NCBI RefSeq assembly: GCF_000266905.1
Contig: NC_018027.1
Span: 3,348,001-3,412,000 of the forward strand
From: Mycolicibacterium chubuense NBB4
GTDB taxonomy: Bacteria > Actinomycetota > Actinomycetes > Mycobacteriales > Mycobacteriaceae
DNA length: 64,000 nt
Direction of reading: 5' to 3'
Positions 48,260 through 57,744 of the stretch are shown here, one piece after another. The notes under the pieces are model-generated. The model saw only the letters and a program-made list of their open reading frames with translations. It was not told the origin of the DNA and did no database searches. The position numbers and the translations under genes were made by a program. The first letter of the stretch is position 1, and each line of letters starts with the position of its first letter.

Positions 48260-49359
48260 GAGGTCTGATTGACCAGGCGCACGGACGCGGCTCCGTCGGG
48301 ATAGAACTCCGCGATCGACAGCGACGCCAGGTCCAGATGCAGGCGGTAGAGAATCGCCGGACCCGCATCGAGTGCCATTCTCAGCAGCGTTTTGATCGGC
48401 GTCACGTGCGAGACGACCAGCACGGTCCGGCCTGCGCGCTCGGCGACGATCCGCTGCTGCGCGCGGCGCACCCGTTCTGCGACGGTGTCGAAGCTCTCAC
48501 CCGCCGGCGGTGGCACGGCCGTGTCACGCAGCCACTTGCGATGCAGTTCGGGATCGCGTTCAGCCGCCTCGGAGAACGTGAGCCCCTCCCAGGCGCCGAA
48601 GTCGGTCTCGATCAGGTCCTCGTCGACCTCGACATCGAGATCGAGCGCCTTGGCCGCTGCCGCGGCGGTGTCGTGGGCGCGTTGCAGCGGCGACGCCACG
48701 ACTGCGTCGATGCCGCCCTTGTCGCCGAGATACCGGGCCGCCGCGCGTGCCTGCTGGACCCCCAGGTCGGTCAGTGCAGGATTTCCCCGACCCGAATACC
48801 GGCGCTGGACCGACAACTCCGTCTGCCCGTGCCGCAGGAGCAGCAGCCGGGTCGGCGCTCCCCGGGCTCCGGTCCAACCGGCAGGGTTGGTCACTACTTC
48901 CGTTGTCGCAGAGTTCTCCTGCGAGACAACCGGATCCGGTGGGTCGGCGACCTCACCCGCCGCGACGTCCATGGCCTTGTTGGCCAGACCGTCGGCGTGG
49001 CTGTTCTTGTCCCGCGGAATCCATGTGTAGCTGATCCGGTCGAAGGTGTTCGCGATGTCGCGAGCCTGCTGGTGCAGCGGCGCGAGGTCGGGGTGCTTGA
49101 CGCGCCAACGCCCCGCCATCTGCTCGACCACGAGCTTGGAATCCATGTACACGTCGGCTTCGGTGGCGCCGACCTCCGAAGCGGCCTGCAGCCCGGCAAT
49201 CAGCCCGCGGTATTCCGCGACGTTGTTGGTGGCCCGCCCGATCGCCGAGCTCGTCTCGGCCAGTATCGAACGGTGATCCGCCGACCACACGACCGCGCCG
49301 AAGCCCGCCGGGCCCGGGTTACCGCGCGACCCCCCATCCGCCTCGACGATCACCTTCAC
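48250..49359 (-). CDS. Bifunctional RNase H / acid phosphatase
   Basis: A 369-residue fusion (Rv2228c type). The N-terminal RNase H domain (1-135) has VEADGGSRGNPGPAGFGAVV, EYRGLIAGLQAA, DVYMDSKLVVEQMAG and NSHADGLANKA, giving the DEDD set. The C-terminal histidine phosphatase domain (about 165-365) has LLLRHGQTELSVQRRYSGRG and VVSHVTPIKTLL; in M. tuberculosis this half shows acid phosphatase activity and relates to CobC alpha-ribazole phosphatase. GTG 49359 overlaps the upstream stop by 4 bp (GTGA). Confidence 0.93.
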   Translation of the reverse strand: MKVIVEADGGSRGNPGPAGFGAVVWSADHRSILAETSSAIGRATNNVAEYRGLIAGLQAASEVGATEADVYMDSKLVVEQMAGRWRVKHPDLAPLHQQARDIANTFDRISYTWIPRDKNSHADGLANKAMDVAAGEVADPPDPVVSQENSATTEVVTNPAGWTGARGAPTRLLLLRHGQTELSVQRRYSGRGNPALTDLGVQQARAAARYLGDKGGIDAVVASPLQRAHDTAAAAAKALDLDVEVDEDLIETDFGAWEGLTFSEAAERDPELHRKWLRDTAVPPPAGESFDTVAERVRRAQQRIVAERAGRTVLVVSHVTPIKTLLRMALDAGPAILYRLHLDLASLSIAEFYPDGAASVRLVNQTSYL

Positions 49360-50093
49360 GCCGAGAGTCCTTGGACGCGCAACAGGATCGCGGAGCACTC
49401 GGGACACCGCACGACGTCGTCGTCGGCCGCGGCCGCGATCCGGGCCAGCTCCCCCTTGTCGATCTCGAGCCGGCAGGCACCGCAGCGCCTACCTTCCAGC
49501 GCTCCCGCGCCGACACCCGTACGGGCACGCTGCCGCTCGTAGAGAGACAACAGCGCCTCGTCGATACCTGCGACGAGCTCCTCGCGGCGCGTCGATGTCT
49601 GCCGGCGCAGGGACGACAACTCCGCACGGGCGTCATCGGCGGCCCGCTGCGCGTCGGCCAGCGCCGTCTCCTTCTCCTCGATGGCAGCCAGCGCCCGGTC
49701 CTGGTCGGCGGCGAGCTCCTCGCGCCGCTCCATCACCTCCAGCAGGGAATCCTCGAGACTCGACTGACGTCGCTGCAGCGTGTCGAGTTCGTGTTGCAGA
49801 TCGGTGAGCGCCTTGGCATCCACGGTCCCGCCCTGCAGCAGAGCCCGGTCACGGTCCTCGCGCTGACGCACGCCGTCGATCTCGGACTCGAACTTGGCCA
49901 CTTGGGCGTCGATGTCGGCCAGGGCGAGCTGCAGCGCGGCCAGCCGGTCGTTGGCCTCGCGGTGCGCGGCCTGGGCCGCCTCGAGCGACCCCTGCTCGGG
50001 GAGGTTCTTCGTCCGGTGCTCGATCCGGCCGATCTCGGCGTCGCACTTCGCGAGCTCGGCCAGCGAATGTTGCTGCCACACGTCAGCTTTCAT
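49356..50093 (-). CDS. Zinc-ribbon coiled-coil protein (Rv2229c-like)
   Basis: A 245-residue protein of nearly continuous coiled coil (residues about 5-185, heptads such as [30 protein letters not shown]) ending in a C4 zinc ribbon, [10 protein letters not shown]...[12 protein letters not shown]. The C4-type zinc ribbon (old DUF164) family is linked to the neighbouring Nif3 and RNase H genes in actinobacteria; molecular role unknown. Length equals that of Rv2229c as I recall. Overlaps the Nif3 gene by 11 bp and the RNase H gene by 4 bp. Confidence 0.9.
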   Translation of the reverse strand: MKADVWQQHSLAELAKCDAEIGRIEHRTKNLPEQGSLEAAQAAHREANDRLAALQLALADIDAQVAKFESEIDGVRQREDRDRALLQGGTVDAKALTDLQHELDTLQRRQSSLEDSLLEVMERREELAADQDRALAAIEEKETALADAQRAADDARAELSSLRRQTSTRREELVAGIDEALLSLYERQRARTGVGAGALEGRRCGACRLEIDKGELARIAAAADDDVVRCPECSAILLRVQGLSA

Positions 50094-51216
50094 GTGTTGC
50101 TTCCTCGACATTCCAGGGGTCGGTACGCAGATCGGAGACCACGACGGGCAGCGACGCGCCGAAATGCTCGCCCAGCAGCTCGGCGGCTTGGGCGCACCAG
50201 GGGAACTCACTGGCCCAGTGGGCCACATCGACGAGCGCGACATCGGACACCCGGCGGTGCTCGTCGGCCGGGTGGTGGCGCAGGTCGGCGGTGACGAACG
50301 CCTGGACGCCGGCGCCGGCCACCTCGGCGAGCAGCGAGTCACCCGCGCCGCCGCAGACCGCGACCCGCGACACCGCCAGGGCAGGGTCGCCACCGGCGCG
50401 CACCCCCCACGACGTGGGCGGCAGCGCCGAGCGGACTCGGGATACGAACGCGGACAACGGCTCTGAGTTCGGCAGGACGCCGACGCGCCCGAGTCCGACA
50501 CCACCCGGCGGTGCCTGCAGGGCGATGACGTCGTAGGCGGGCTCCTCGTAGGGATGCGCGGCGCGCAACGCGGCGTACACGGGTGCGCGCCGGGATACCG
50601 GAGCCACCATCTCGACGCGGTCCTCGGCGACGTGTTCCACGGTGCCCACGGTGCCGATCGCCGGGTATGCCCCGTCGTGCGGCAGGAACTGTCCGGTGCC
50701 GGGCACGCTCCAACTGCACTGCGAGTAGTCCCCGATGTGTCCGGCGCCCGCGGCGAACATCGCCGACCGCACGGCGTCGGTGTTCACCCGCGGCACGAAC
50801 ACCACCCACTTGTCCAGGGCCGGCCCGGAGGGCACCGGCGAGAGGACGCCGGTCACGTCGAGCCCCAGCGCCTCGGCGAGCGCGTCCGACACGCCGGGCG
50901 AGGCACTGTCGGCGTTGGTGTGTGCGGTGAACAGGGCCCGGCCGCCGCGGATCAGCGAATGGACCAGCGCACCCTTGGCCGTGTCGGCGGCCACCGAGTC
51001 GACGCCACGGAGCAGTAGCGGATGGTGCGCCAGCAACAGTCCCCGCTGGGGCACCTGCGCGACGACTCCGGGAGTGGCGTCCACGGCGACGGTGACCGAT
51101 TCGACCGGCTCCGACGGGTCCCCGCACACGAGCCCGACGGAATCCCAACTCTGCGCCAGCGACGGCGGATACGCCTCGTCGAGCACGTCGATGACGTCGA
51201 CGAGCCGGACCGTCAT
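50083..51216 (-). CDS. Nif3-like dinuclear metal centre protein
   Basis: A 377-residue NIF3/YbgI-family protein (Rv2230c type). Metal-ligand motifs: [26 protein letters not shown], and C-terminal [10 protein letters not shown]. The middle insert (about 130-240, PII/CutA-like) includes [15 protein letters not shown]. Often annotated as GTP cyclohydrolase type 2-like, but the true activity is unsettled. Three-gene minus-strand operon with the zinc-ribbon and RNase H/phosphatase genes. In M. tuberculosis cobC (Rv2231c) lies just upstream; it is not present here. Confidence 0.9.
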   Translation of the reverse strand: MTVRLVDVIDVLDEAYPPSLAQSWDSVGLVCGDPSEPVESVTVAVDATPGVVAQVPQRGLLLAHHPLLLRGVDSVAADTAKGALVHSLIRGGRALFTAHTNADSASPGVSDALAEALGLDVTGVLSPVPSGPALDKWVVFVPRVNTDAVRSAMFAAGAGHIGDYSQCSWSVPGTGQFLPHDGAYPAIGTVGTVEHVAEDRVEMVAPVSRRAPVYAALRAAHPYEEPAYDVIALQAPPGGVGLGRVGVLPNSEPLSAFVSRVRSALPPTSWGVRAGGDPALAVSRVAVCGGAGDSLLAEVAGAGVQAFVTADLRHHPADEHRRVSDVALVDVAHWASEFPWCAQAAELLGEHFGASLPVVVSDLRTDPWNVEEATHES

Positions 51217-51318
51217 CGCCTCACCCCGTCCGGGTCGTTCACCTGCCGTGCCACAGCACGACACTAGTGCGCGAACGCCGGTTTCCGGCCGGAGGTCCGG
51301 ATCGGGGACAATGGTGGC

Positions 51319-52005
51319 GTGACCGACATGCTGGACAGCACCCGCGACATCGTTCCCGTCAGCCGCGGTGATCTGCTGATCTTCGACCTCGACGGCACCC
51401 TCACCGATTCGGCCGAGGGCATCGTCGCCAGCTTCCGGCACGCGTTGCACACCGTCGGCGCCGCCGTCCCGGACGGCGACCTGGTCAGCCGCATCGTCGG
51501 CCCGCCCATGCACATGACCCTGACGCAGCTGGGTCTCGGCGCGAGCGCCGACGCGGCCATCGCCGCCTACCGGGCCGACTACACCAGTCGCGGCTGGTCG
51601 ATGAACAAGCCGTTCGACGGGATCCCCGGACTGCTCGGTGACCTGCGCGCCGCTGACGTGCGCCTGGCCGTCGCAACGTCGAAGGCCGAGCCGACCGCCC
51701 GCCGCATCCTGGCCCACTTCGAGCTAGACGGCTGCTTCGAGGTGATCGCGGGAGCCAGCGTGGACGGCACCCGCGCCGCCAAATCGGACGTCCTGGCGCA
51801 TGCGCTGCACCAGCTCGCCCCGCTGCCGGACCGCGTGCTGATGGTCGGCGATCGCTCGCACGACGTCGAGGGTGCCGCCGCGCACGGGATCGACACGATC
51901 GTCGTCGACTGGGGTTACGGGCGCCGGGACTTCGACGGGGGTCGCGGCGGCGCCCTGACCCACGTCGCCAGCGTCGACGAGCTTCGCGAGGTGCTGGGTG
52001 TCTGA
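51319..52005 (+). CDS. ptkA: HAD-family hydrolase, PtkA homologue without the N-terminal extension
   Basis: A 228-residue HAD phosphatase-fold protein: [17 protein letters not shown] (motif I, nucleophile and acid Asp), [14 protein letters not shown], and [29 protein letters not shown] (motif IV). M. tuberculosis PtkA, described as a tyrosine kinase for PtpA, has the same core but carries a disordered N-terminal extension; this one is about 60 residues shorter. GTG start; its last 8 bp overlap ptpA, so the pairing is conserved. Confidence 0.9.
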   Translation: MTDMLDSTRDIVPVSRGDLLIFDLDGTLTDSAEGIVASFRHALHTVGAAVPDGDLVSRIVGPPMHMTLTQLGLGASADAAIAAYRADYTSRGWSMNKPFDGIPGLLGDLRAADVRLAVATSKAEPTARRILAHFELDGCFEVIAGASVDGTRAAKSDVLAHALHQLAPLPDRVLMVGDRSHDVEGAAAHGIDTIVVDWGYGRRDFDGGRGGALTHVASVDELREVLGV

Positions 52006-52492
52006 GCGTCTGCACGTCACGTTCATCTGCTCGGGCAACATCTGCCGCAGCCCGATGGCCGAGAAGATGTTCGGTCACCAGATCCGCGAGCGGGGGCTCG
52101 CCGACGTCGTGCGCGTGACCAGTGCGGGCACTGGCCATTGGCATGAGGGCGAGCCCGCCGACCGCCGCGCCGGCCACGTGCTGCGCGGGCACGGCTATCC
52201 GACCGCGCACCGCGCGACGCAGATCGACGACAACCACCTGGCCGCTGATCTCATCGTCGCGCTGGGCCGCAACCACCTGCGCATGCTGGAGCAGATGGGC
52301 GTGCCCGCCGCGCGCCTGCGCATGCTCCGGTCGTTCGACCCGCGGTCGGGCGCCCACGCCCTCGACGTCGAGGACCCCTACTACGGAACCCAGGACGACT
52401 TCGAGGACACCTACGCGGTGATCGACGCGGCGCTGCCGGGTCTGCACGACTGGGTGGACGAGCAACTGGCCGCCCGGGAACAGGCCAGCTGA
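51998..52492 (+). CDS. ptpA: Low-molecular-weight protein tyrosine phosphatase
   Basis: A 164-residue LMW-PTP. The catalytic loop FICSGNICRSPMAEKM has the CX5R motif, and VEDPYYGTQDDF carries the general-acid Asp with the two tyrosines that PtkA is reported to phosphorylate. M. tuberculosis PtpA is secreted into macrophages without a signal peptide and blocks phagosome acidification. GTG start overlapping ptkA by 8 bp; SURF1 starts 2 bp after its stop. Confidence 0.95.
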   Translation: MSERLHVTFICSGNICRSPMAEKMFGHQIRERGLADVVRVTSAGTGHWHEGEPADRRAGHVLRGHGYPTAHRATQIDDNHLAADLIVALGRNHLRMLEQMGVPAARLRMLRSFDPRSGAHALDVEDPYYGTQDDFEDTYAVIDAALPGLHDWVDEQLAAREQAS

Positions 52493-52494
52493 CG

Positions 52495-53337
52495 ATGCGC
52501 CGGCTCGGGTTCCTGCTGCGGCCGCAGTGGCTGGCGCTGTTCGTGGTGGCCGCGGCGTTCGCCTACCTGTGCTTCACCGTGCTGGCCCCGTGGCAACTGG
52601 GCAAGAACACCAGGACCTCGCGCGAGAACGCGCAGATCTCCCGCTCCCTGGACGCCGAGCCCGTGCAGTTGACCAAGGTGCTGCCGCATCAGGACTCGGC
52701 TGCACCGACCGAACAGTGGCAGCGGGTGACCGCGACGGGGCGGTACCTGCCGGACCGCCAGGTGCTGGCGCGGCTGCGGGTCGTCGACGGTGATCCCGCC
52801 TTCGAGGTGCTGGTTCCGTTCGCCGTCGACGGCGGACCCACCGTGCTCGTCGACCGCGGTTACGTGCGACCGGTGCAGGCGTCGAAGGTCCCGCCCATCG
52901 ATCCGGCGCCGGCGGGCACCGTGACGATCACGGCGCGGCTGCGCGATCCCGAGCCGGTCGCCGAGGGCAAGGAGCCGTTCCGCGCCGAGGGCGCCCAGCA
53001 GGTGTACTCGATCAACCCCGGCCAGATCTCGGCGCTGACGGGGGTACCGCTCGCGGGGTCCTATCTGCAGCTGGTGGACGGTCAGCCGGGAGGGCTGGGC
53101 ACCATCCCGCTTCCCCACCTCGATGCCGGCCCGTTCCTGTCGTACGGCATCCAGTGGATCGCGTTCGGCATCCTGGCGCCGATCGGCGTCGGCTACTTCG
53201 TCTACTCCGAGATCCGCGTGCGGCGTCGCGAGAAGGCGGCCGCCGACGCATCGGCCGCCCGGACGTCCCCCGGTGAGCCCGTCGTGCCCCTCACCGCCGA
53301 GGAGAAGCTGGCCGACCGGTACGGCAGGCGGCGCTGA
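52495..53337 (+). CDS. SURF1-family cytochrome oxidase assembly protein
   Basis: A 280-residue protein with two membrane helices, at about residues 10-32 and 217-240, flanking an external domain with WQRVTATGRYLPDRQVLARLR, VLVPFAVDGGPTVLVDRGYV and VYSINPGQISALTGVP. SURF1 proteins assist insertion of heme a into the aa3 oxidase. The Lys/Arg/Glu-rich tail is cytoplasmic. ptkA-ptpA-SURF1 appear as one transcript. Its last 47 bp are also the 3' end of the convergent cobD gene. Confidence 0.9.
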   Translation: MRRLGFLLRPQWLALFVVAAAFAYLCFTVLAPWQLGKNTRTSRENAQISRSLDAEPVQLTKVLPHQDSAAPTEQWQRVTATGRYLPDRQVLARLRVVDGDPAFEVLVPFAVDGGPTVLVDRGYVRPVQASKVPPIDPAPAGTVTITARLRDPEPVAEGKEPFRAEGAQQVYSINPGQISALTGVPLAGSYLQLVDGQPGGLGTIPLPHLDAGPFLSYGIQWIAFGILAPIGVGYFVYSEIRVRRREKAAADASAARTSPGEPVVPLTAEEKLADRYGRRR

Positions 53338-54253
53338 CGGCCACGGCGGCGGCGGCCACCTGAACCGCCCGCGACAGCCGCACGGCACGCGCGAGGTCGC
53401 CGACCGCGGGTGTCCGCCCGTCGCCGAGCGTCGGCCGGATCTCCAGCTCGTGCGCATACTGCGTGGGCCCACCCAGACGCACGCCCAGAGCGCCGGCGAA
53501 CGTCGCCTCCGCGACGCCGGCATTGGGGCTCGGATGCTTGCGGGCGTCGCGCCGCCACGCCCGTGCGGCCGCGCCGGGTGACCCGCCGACCGCCGGTGCG
53601 CACACGAGCGTCAGCAGCCCCGTCAGCCGTGCCGCGGGCAGATTGACCACGTCGTCGAATCGCGCTGCCGCCCAGCCGAACCGCAGGTAGCGGGGCGAGC
53701 GGTTGCCGATCATCGCGTCCAGCGTGTTCGCTGCCCGGTACACCAGTACCGCGGGTACGCCGCCGAGGGCGGCCCACACCAGCGGGCCGACGTGGGCGTC
53801 GGAGGTGTTCTCGGCGATCGACTCCAGCGCCGCCCGCGTCAGGCCCGCCTCGTCGAGCACCGACGGATCGCGCCCGCACAGCGAGGGCAGCAGGCGACGA
53901 GCGCCCTCGACATCGCCGGCCTCCAGGAGGCCCACCATCTGCCCGCCGGTGCGGCACAGCGACGTGCCGCCGAGGGCGACGAACGTCGCCGTGGCCACGC
54001 AGGCCGCCTCGGCCAGCGGTCCGCGCCGCCGGCCCGCCCACTCGGCAACCGCACCCAGGAGGGCGACCGAGGACAGCAGCGCCGCGGTGTGGCGCACACC
54101 GGCAGTGCGGTCGTCACGGTACAGGCGATGCTCCAAAGCCGCTGCACCGCTACCGAACAGCGCCACCGGATGACCCCGTCGAGGGTCGCCGAACACGGCG
54201 TCGGCCAGCACGCCCGCGGCGATTCCCGCGGCGCGACCTGCTGCAGCGAACAC
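53291..54253 (-). CDS. cobD: Adenosylcobinamide-phosphate synthase
   Basis: A 320-residue CobD/CbiB membrane protein that attaches the aminopropanol arm to adenosylcobyric acid. Motifs: GVLADAVFGDPRRGHPVALFG, CGRDPSVLDE, AALESIAENTSDAHVGPLVWAALGGVPAVLVYRAANTLDAMIG and SPNAGVAEATFAGALGVRLGG. Several membrane helices. Homologue of Rv2236c. Its C-terminal 15 codons lie antisense to the end of SURF1. Confidence 0.92.
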   Translation of the reverse strand: MFAAAGRAAGIAAGVLADAVFGDPRRGHPVALFGSGAAALEHRLYRDDRTAGVRHTAALLSSVALLGAVAEWAGRRRGPLAEAACVATATFVALGGTSLCRTGGQMVGLLEAGDVEGARRLLPSLCGRDPSVLDEAGLTRAALESIAENTSDAHVGPLVWAALGGVPAVLVYRAANTLDAMIGNRSPRYLRFGWAAARFDDVVNLPAARLTGLLTLVCAPAVGGSPGAAARAWRRDARKHPSPNAGVAEATFAGALGVRLGGPTQYAHELEIRPTLGDGRTPAVGDLARAVRLSRAVQVAAAAVAVSAACRTGRPASPRR

Positions 54254-54316
54254 CCCGGCAGCCTCTCACAGGCCGATTTGCCCAACGGGTGCGCCCACGG
54301 GTGTCAGACTGTGCCG

Positions 54317-56026
54317 ATGGCGGATTCGATCTTGACCGCAGCAACCATCATCACCATGGACGACGCGGTACCCCGCGCGCAGGCAGTGGCCGTGTCCGGC
54401 GACACGATCGTCGCGGTCGGCAGCGTCGAGCACTGCCGCGCTAAGCTGCCGGGCGCCGAGCTCGTCGACACCGGCGTGCCCGTGTTGGCGCCGGGATTCG
54501 TTGAGCCGCACGGGCATCCGCTGATCAGCGGGGTCGCGACCCAGGCACCGGCCCGCTCCGTGGCGCCGTGGGACGCGCCCAGCTGGGCGGAGGTGCAGAA
54601 GATCTTCGCCGACGCGCTGGCGACCTCCTCGCCGGACACCCCGCTGTGGTTCGCCGGCTACGACGCGCTGCTGCACGGCCACCCCGCGCCCGCCGCGCAC
54701 GAGCTGGACCAGATCTTCGGCGACCGCATCACCGTGATCACCGACAACTCCGGGCACGGCGTGTACTTCAACTCGGCGCTGATCAGGAAGTACGGCTGGG
54801 ACGTCGACCCGCCCGCCGACCCGGTCGCCGCCCATTACGGGCGCAACGCCGACGGATCACTCAACGGGCAGGGATTCGAACTGCCCGTGGTCACGGCGGT
54901 CACGGGCCCGCTGATGGCACAGATGGGTGATCCGCTGCTGTCGGCGGCCAATTACTTCGCGCTGATGTCCCGGGGCGGCTACACCTCGACTTCGGACATG
55001 ACCTACGACCCGAAGTTCGCCGCCGGCTACGAAGCGCTGGCCGCGGCGCCGTCATGCCCGCTGCGGGTCAGCATGTGGGAGATGTCGATCACCGAAACCT
55101 ACACAGAGCCAACAAGTTTTACCGCTGGCGAGTCCTGGCTGAGCAAGGCAGGCGTCAAGCTGTGGACGGACGGTTCACCCTGGGTCGGCAACATCGCGAT
55201 CTCGTTTCCCTACCTCGACACCGAGGCCACCCGCACGGCGGGCATCGATCCCGCCACCGCCGGCGGCGCCAGGTCGATGAACTACAGCCGCGAGCAACTC
55301 GACGCGATCCTCGACCGCGCCGCACCGGCGGGCTGGCAGATGGCCTTCCACGCCAACGGCGATCTGGCGCTCGACCTGGCGCTCGACGCCTACGAGGACG
55401 CGCTGACCCGCCACGGCCTGCTCGGAACCGACCACCGCTGGCGGCTCGAACACTGCGGCGCGGGCACGCGCGAGCACTTCGACCGAGCGGCACGCCTCGG
55501 AGTGCACGTCTCACTGGCCCCGTTCCAGTACTACTACTGGGGCGAACTGCTGGACGGGCAGATGTTCGCTCCCGAGCACGGGGCGCGGTGGGCGGCCTTC
55601 AACGACGCCGTCGCCTCCGGCGCCTGCGTGTCGTTGCACAACGACGGTTCGGTATCGCCGCCGACGCCGGTGGTCAACATCGCCACCGCCGCGACCCGTC
55701 GCACCCGCAAGGGCGGCGTGCACCGGGCGGACCAGGCGATCTCGCTGGATCAGGCGTGGCGGGCGCAGACCATCGACGCGGCGCGCACGCTGCGGCGGGA
55801 CCACCTCGTCGGATCCATCGCCGTGGGCAAGCTCGCCGATTTCGTGGAACTGTCCGCCGACCCGTGGACGGTGGACCCGGCCACGCTCGTCGACACCGTG
55901 CGCGTCACCGGGACGTGGCTGGGTGGCCGGCGCATCGACCTCGACGAGTTCGTCGGCGCGATCGGCGGCACCGACAATGCCGAGCATGCGCACCTGGCCG
56001 AGCGCAAAGCCAAGGGCTGTTGCTGA
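54317..56026 (+). CDS. Cytoplasmic YtcJ-type amidohydrolase
   Basis: A 569-residue amidohydrolase 3-family protein with no signal peptide. Metal site: APGFVEPHGHPLISG (HxH), then VKLWTDGSPWVGN (carbamylated-lysine region), MAFHANGDLALDLAL, RWRLEHCGAG, VSLHNDGSVSPP. Ends in a KGCC dipeptide cysteine pair. Second member of this family in the window; the first (17.7-19.5 kb) is predicted exported, so the two act in different compartments. Substrate unknown. Start ATG 54317, 63 bp from the divergent cobD gene. Confidence 0.86.
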   Translation: MADSILTAATIITMDDAVPRAQAVAVSGDTIVAVGSVEHCRAKLPGAELVDTGVPVLAPGFVEPHGHPLISGVATQAPARSVAPWDAPSWAEVQKIFADALATSSPDTPLWFAGYDALLHGHPAPAAHELDQIFGDRITVITDNSGHGVYFNSALIRKYGWDVDPPADPVAAHYGRNADGSLNGQGFELPVVTAVTGPLMAQMGDPLLSAANYFALMSRGGYTSTSDMTYDPKFAAGYEALAAAPSCPLRVSMWEMSITETYTEPTSFTAGESWLSKAGVKLWTDGSPWVGNIAISFPYLDTEATRTAGIDPATAGGARSMNYSREQLDAILDRAAPAGWQMAFHANGDLALDLALDAYEDALTRHGLLGTDHRWRLEHCGAGTREHFDRAARLGVHVSLAPFQYYYWGELLDGQMFAPEHGARWAAFNDAVASGACVSLHNDGSVSPPTPVVNIATAATRRTRKGGVHRADQAISLDQAWRAQTIDAARTLRRDHLVGSIAVGKLADFVELSADPWTVDPATLVDTVRVTGTWLGGRRIDLDEFVGAIGGTDNAEHAHLAERKAKGCC

Positions 56027-56225
56027 ACGAGTGGTCTACGGCGTCCAGATCACCCTGGGCTTCGAGCTACGTGCGGGGTAGTTCCCGATCATCTCGATTC
56101 TTGATGTGCAGGTCATGGGCAGTCCATCCATCTGTACGAGCAGCTTCTGCACCTGTTCTCGATTCGCCCTGCGACACGACCACCGCGGCTCCGCCGTCGA
56201 CACGACAACGATGCCGGCTTACCAC

Positions 56226-57059
56226 CTAGGCCCAGATGTCGCTGATTGCAGGAGCATTGGCGGCCAGCCCTGTCAGCGGCAGGCCGTACATCTGTTCTAC
56301 GGTCGACAAAACGTTGTAATGGCTGACGGGCTCGTTGTAGCTGCCTGGCTTGACGTGGGCACCGTAGATGATCGTTGCGATCTGGTTGTTCGCACTACTG
56401 TCGTCCTCATCGAAGGTAACGATGAGCAAGCTGTTGTTGGCGGCCGCCCAATTCGCGTAGCGCGACATGTTCGACGCCAGCCACGCGTCGCCTTGCGCGA
56501 TGGACCCGTCGTGCATGTCGTTGTCCAGATTCGGGACAACGAACGACACGGTTGGCAGCGTGGCGTAATCGGACCGCGCATTGAAAGCGCTGAACGGCAA
56601 CGAGTTTGCGGCAGGCACATTTCGAAAGTTCGCCCATGGGACATGCTTGCGGGCATATTTTCCAGCGCCGCAGACAAGTGAGCCGATCGCGGGCAGGTCT
56701 TCGGAGAACCCCCCGAACGAATATCCCGCCTCGAGCAATGCCGAGCCGAGATTGGGGGCGGTCCCCTCGTCGAGCGGACACGCGTCCGAGGACACGCCAA
56801 ACGTGCTTCCGGCAAACAACGCGAGATAGTTCGGCTCACTAGGGTGGGCGACGGCATATGCCTGGGTCATCAGGGCGCCATTTTTGGCCAGCGAATTAAT
56901 GAACGGAGCTGCGTTGTTGCCCACCACAGCCCCGCTGGGTTTGTTCTCCTCGACGACGATCACTATGTGCGACGCCGTCGGGATGGCGGCGGCGGTGGCG
57001 GCGGGTGCGTACACCGCGAGCACGACCACCGTCGCGAGAATTCCGGCAAGAACCTTCAT
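56226..57059 (-). CDS. Secreted phosphoesterase (acid phosphatase/phospholipase C-like, PF04185 type)
   Basis: A 277-residue exported enzyme. A signal peptide of about 24 residues (ILATVVVLAVYAPAATAAA) precedes the phosphoesterase core: HIVIVVEENKPSGAVVG (metal/nucleophile region), HPSEPNYLALFAGS, FVVPNLDNDMHDGSIAQGDAWL and LLIVTFDEDDSSANNQIATIIYG. This is the AcpA/phospholipase-C superfamily pattern. The gene and its flanks are visibly lower in G+C than the rest (31 G/C of 60 in 56281-56340), which suggests recent acquisition. The 199 bp between it and the amidohydrolase hold nothing recognisable. Confidence 0.87.
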   Translation of the reverse strand: MKVLAGILATVVVLAVYAPAATAAAIPTASHIVIVVEENKPSGAVVGNNAAPFINSLAKNGALMTQAYAVAHPSEPNYLALFAGSTFGVSSDACPLDEGTAPNLGSALLEAGYSFGGFSEDLPAIGSLVCGAGKYARKHVPWANFRNVPAANSLPFSAFNARSDYATLPTVSFVVPNLDNDMHDGSIAQGDAWLASNMSRYANWAAANNSLLIVTFDEDDSSANNQIATIIYGAHVKPGSYNEPVSHYNVLSTVEQMYGLPLTGLAANAPAISDIWA

Positions 57060-57467
57060 GCCAGGAGTTTAAGCGTGTGATCGTGTTGGCCGACCAGCCG
57101 CTGTCCCGCATCCGAACCCCTGACCTTCTTGATGCGAACGAGACGACTTGGGGCGTTTGGTGCCGCTGTAATCGTTGGCTACGCCGCAAATCAGCAGTCA
57201 CAGCGTTGGCAATGCTTGCTGCTGTGTGAAGCTGCCTTCAAACATCGAGTGCCAGCGATGTCGATATGCGCCGGTGATGGCGGGATCGTCACGGTGAGTG
57301 GCTCTATCGCGTGCATGTCCCCCAACGCTGACCCTGTCGGGTGCTTTGACGAGTGGCCCAATGCCCTTCGGCGCGGGGTATATCTTCCCTACCCTGCGTC
57401 TGTCTCGCCGGCGTTGAATCGTCACAGTCCGGGATCGTCCGATCCGACAGCGACTTGGGAAGTCATC
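57060..57467. other. 408-bp stretch without a supported gene
   Basis: An open frame runs through part of it on the plus strand ahead of the dodecin, but its predicted protein has no family features and mixed codon use. No clear promoter, palindrome or RNA was recognised. It probably contains the divergent promoters of the phosphoesterase and dodecin genes. Confidence 0.5.
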
Positions 57468-57677
57468 ATGCCAGAAGGCAGCGTCGCTCGCGTCACCGAG
57501 ATCAGCGCCAGGTCCGACACCAGTTTCGAAGATGCCGTGAAGACTGGCCTTGCCCGAGCCGAGGAGACGCTGCGTGGCGTCAAGTCGGCATGGATCAAGG
57601 AACAGTCGGTGGATGTGGATCAGGGCGGGATTGTTGCCTACCGGGTGAACATGCTGGTCACATTCGTACTCGAGTAA
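57468..57677 (+). CDS. Dodecin family flavin/CoA-binding protein
   Basis: A 69-residue dodecin: VARVTEISARSDTSFEDAV, KTGLARAEETLRGVKSAW, IVAYRVNMLVTFVLE. The pattern beta-alpha-beta-beta with the central Trp-containing strand is typical. Dodecins form hollow dodecamers that store FMN/riboflavin and, in mycobacteria, CoA. ATG 57468 after GGGAAG gives the standard family length; the frame is open further upstream without family features. Convergent with the PRPP synthetase gene (67-bp gap). Confidence 0.9.
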   Translation: MPEGSVARVTEISARSDTSFEDAVKTGLARAEETLRGVKSAWIKEQSVDVDQGGIVAYRVNMLVTFVLE

Positions 57678-57744
57678 CCGGGAAATACCGCGACGCTGGT
57701 GAAAAGCGGGGTGACGTCCGGCCGGGGATGTCATGGACACCCGC

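Noticed and set aside
57089..57112. GTCCC-containing sequence near the phosphoesterase start as a DosR box
   Set aside because: Only the right arm resembles the consensus; the left arm and centre do not match.
57129..57467. Upstream extension of the dodecin frame as a longer protein
   Set aside because: Dodecins are about 70 residues; the added 113 residues show no family features and an ATG with a ribosome site starts the normal length.
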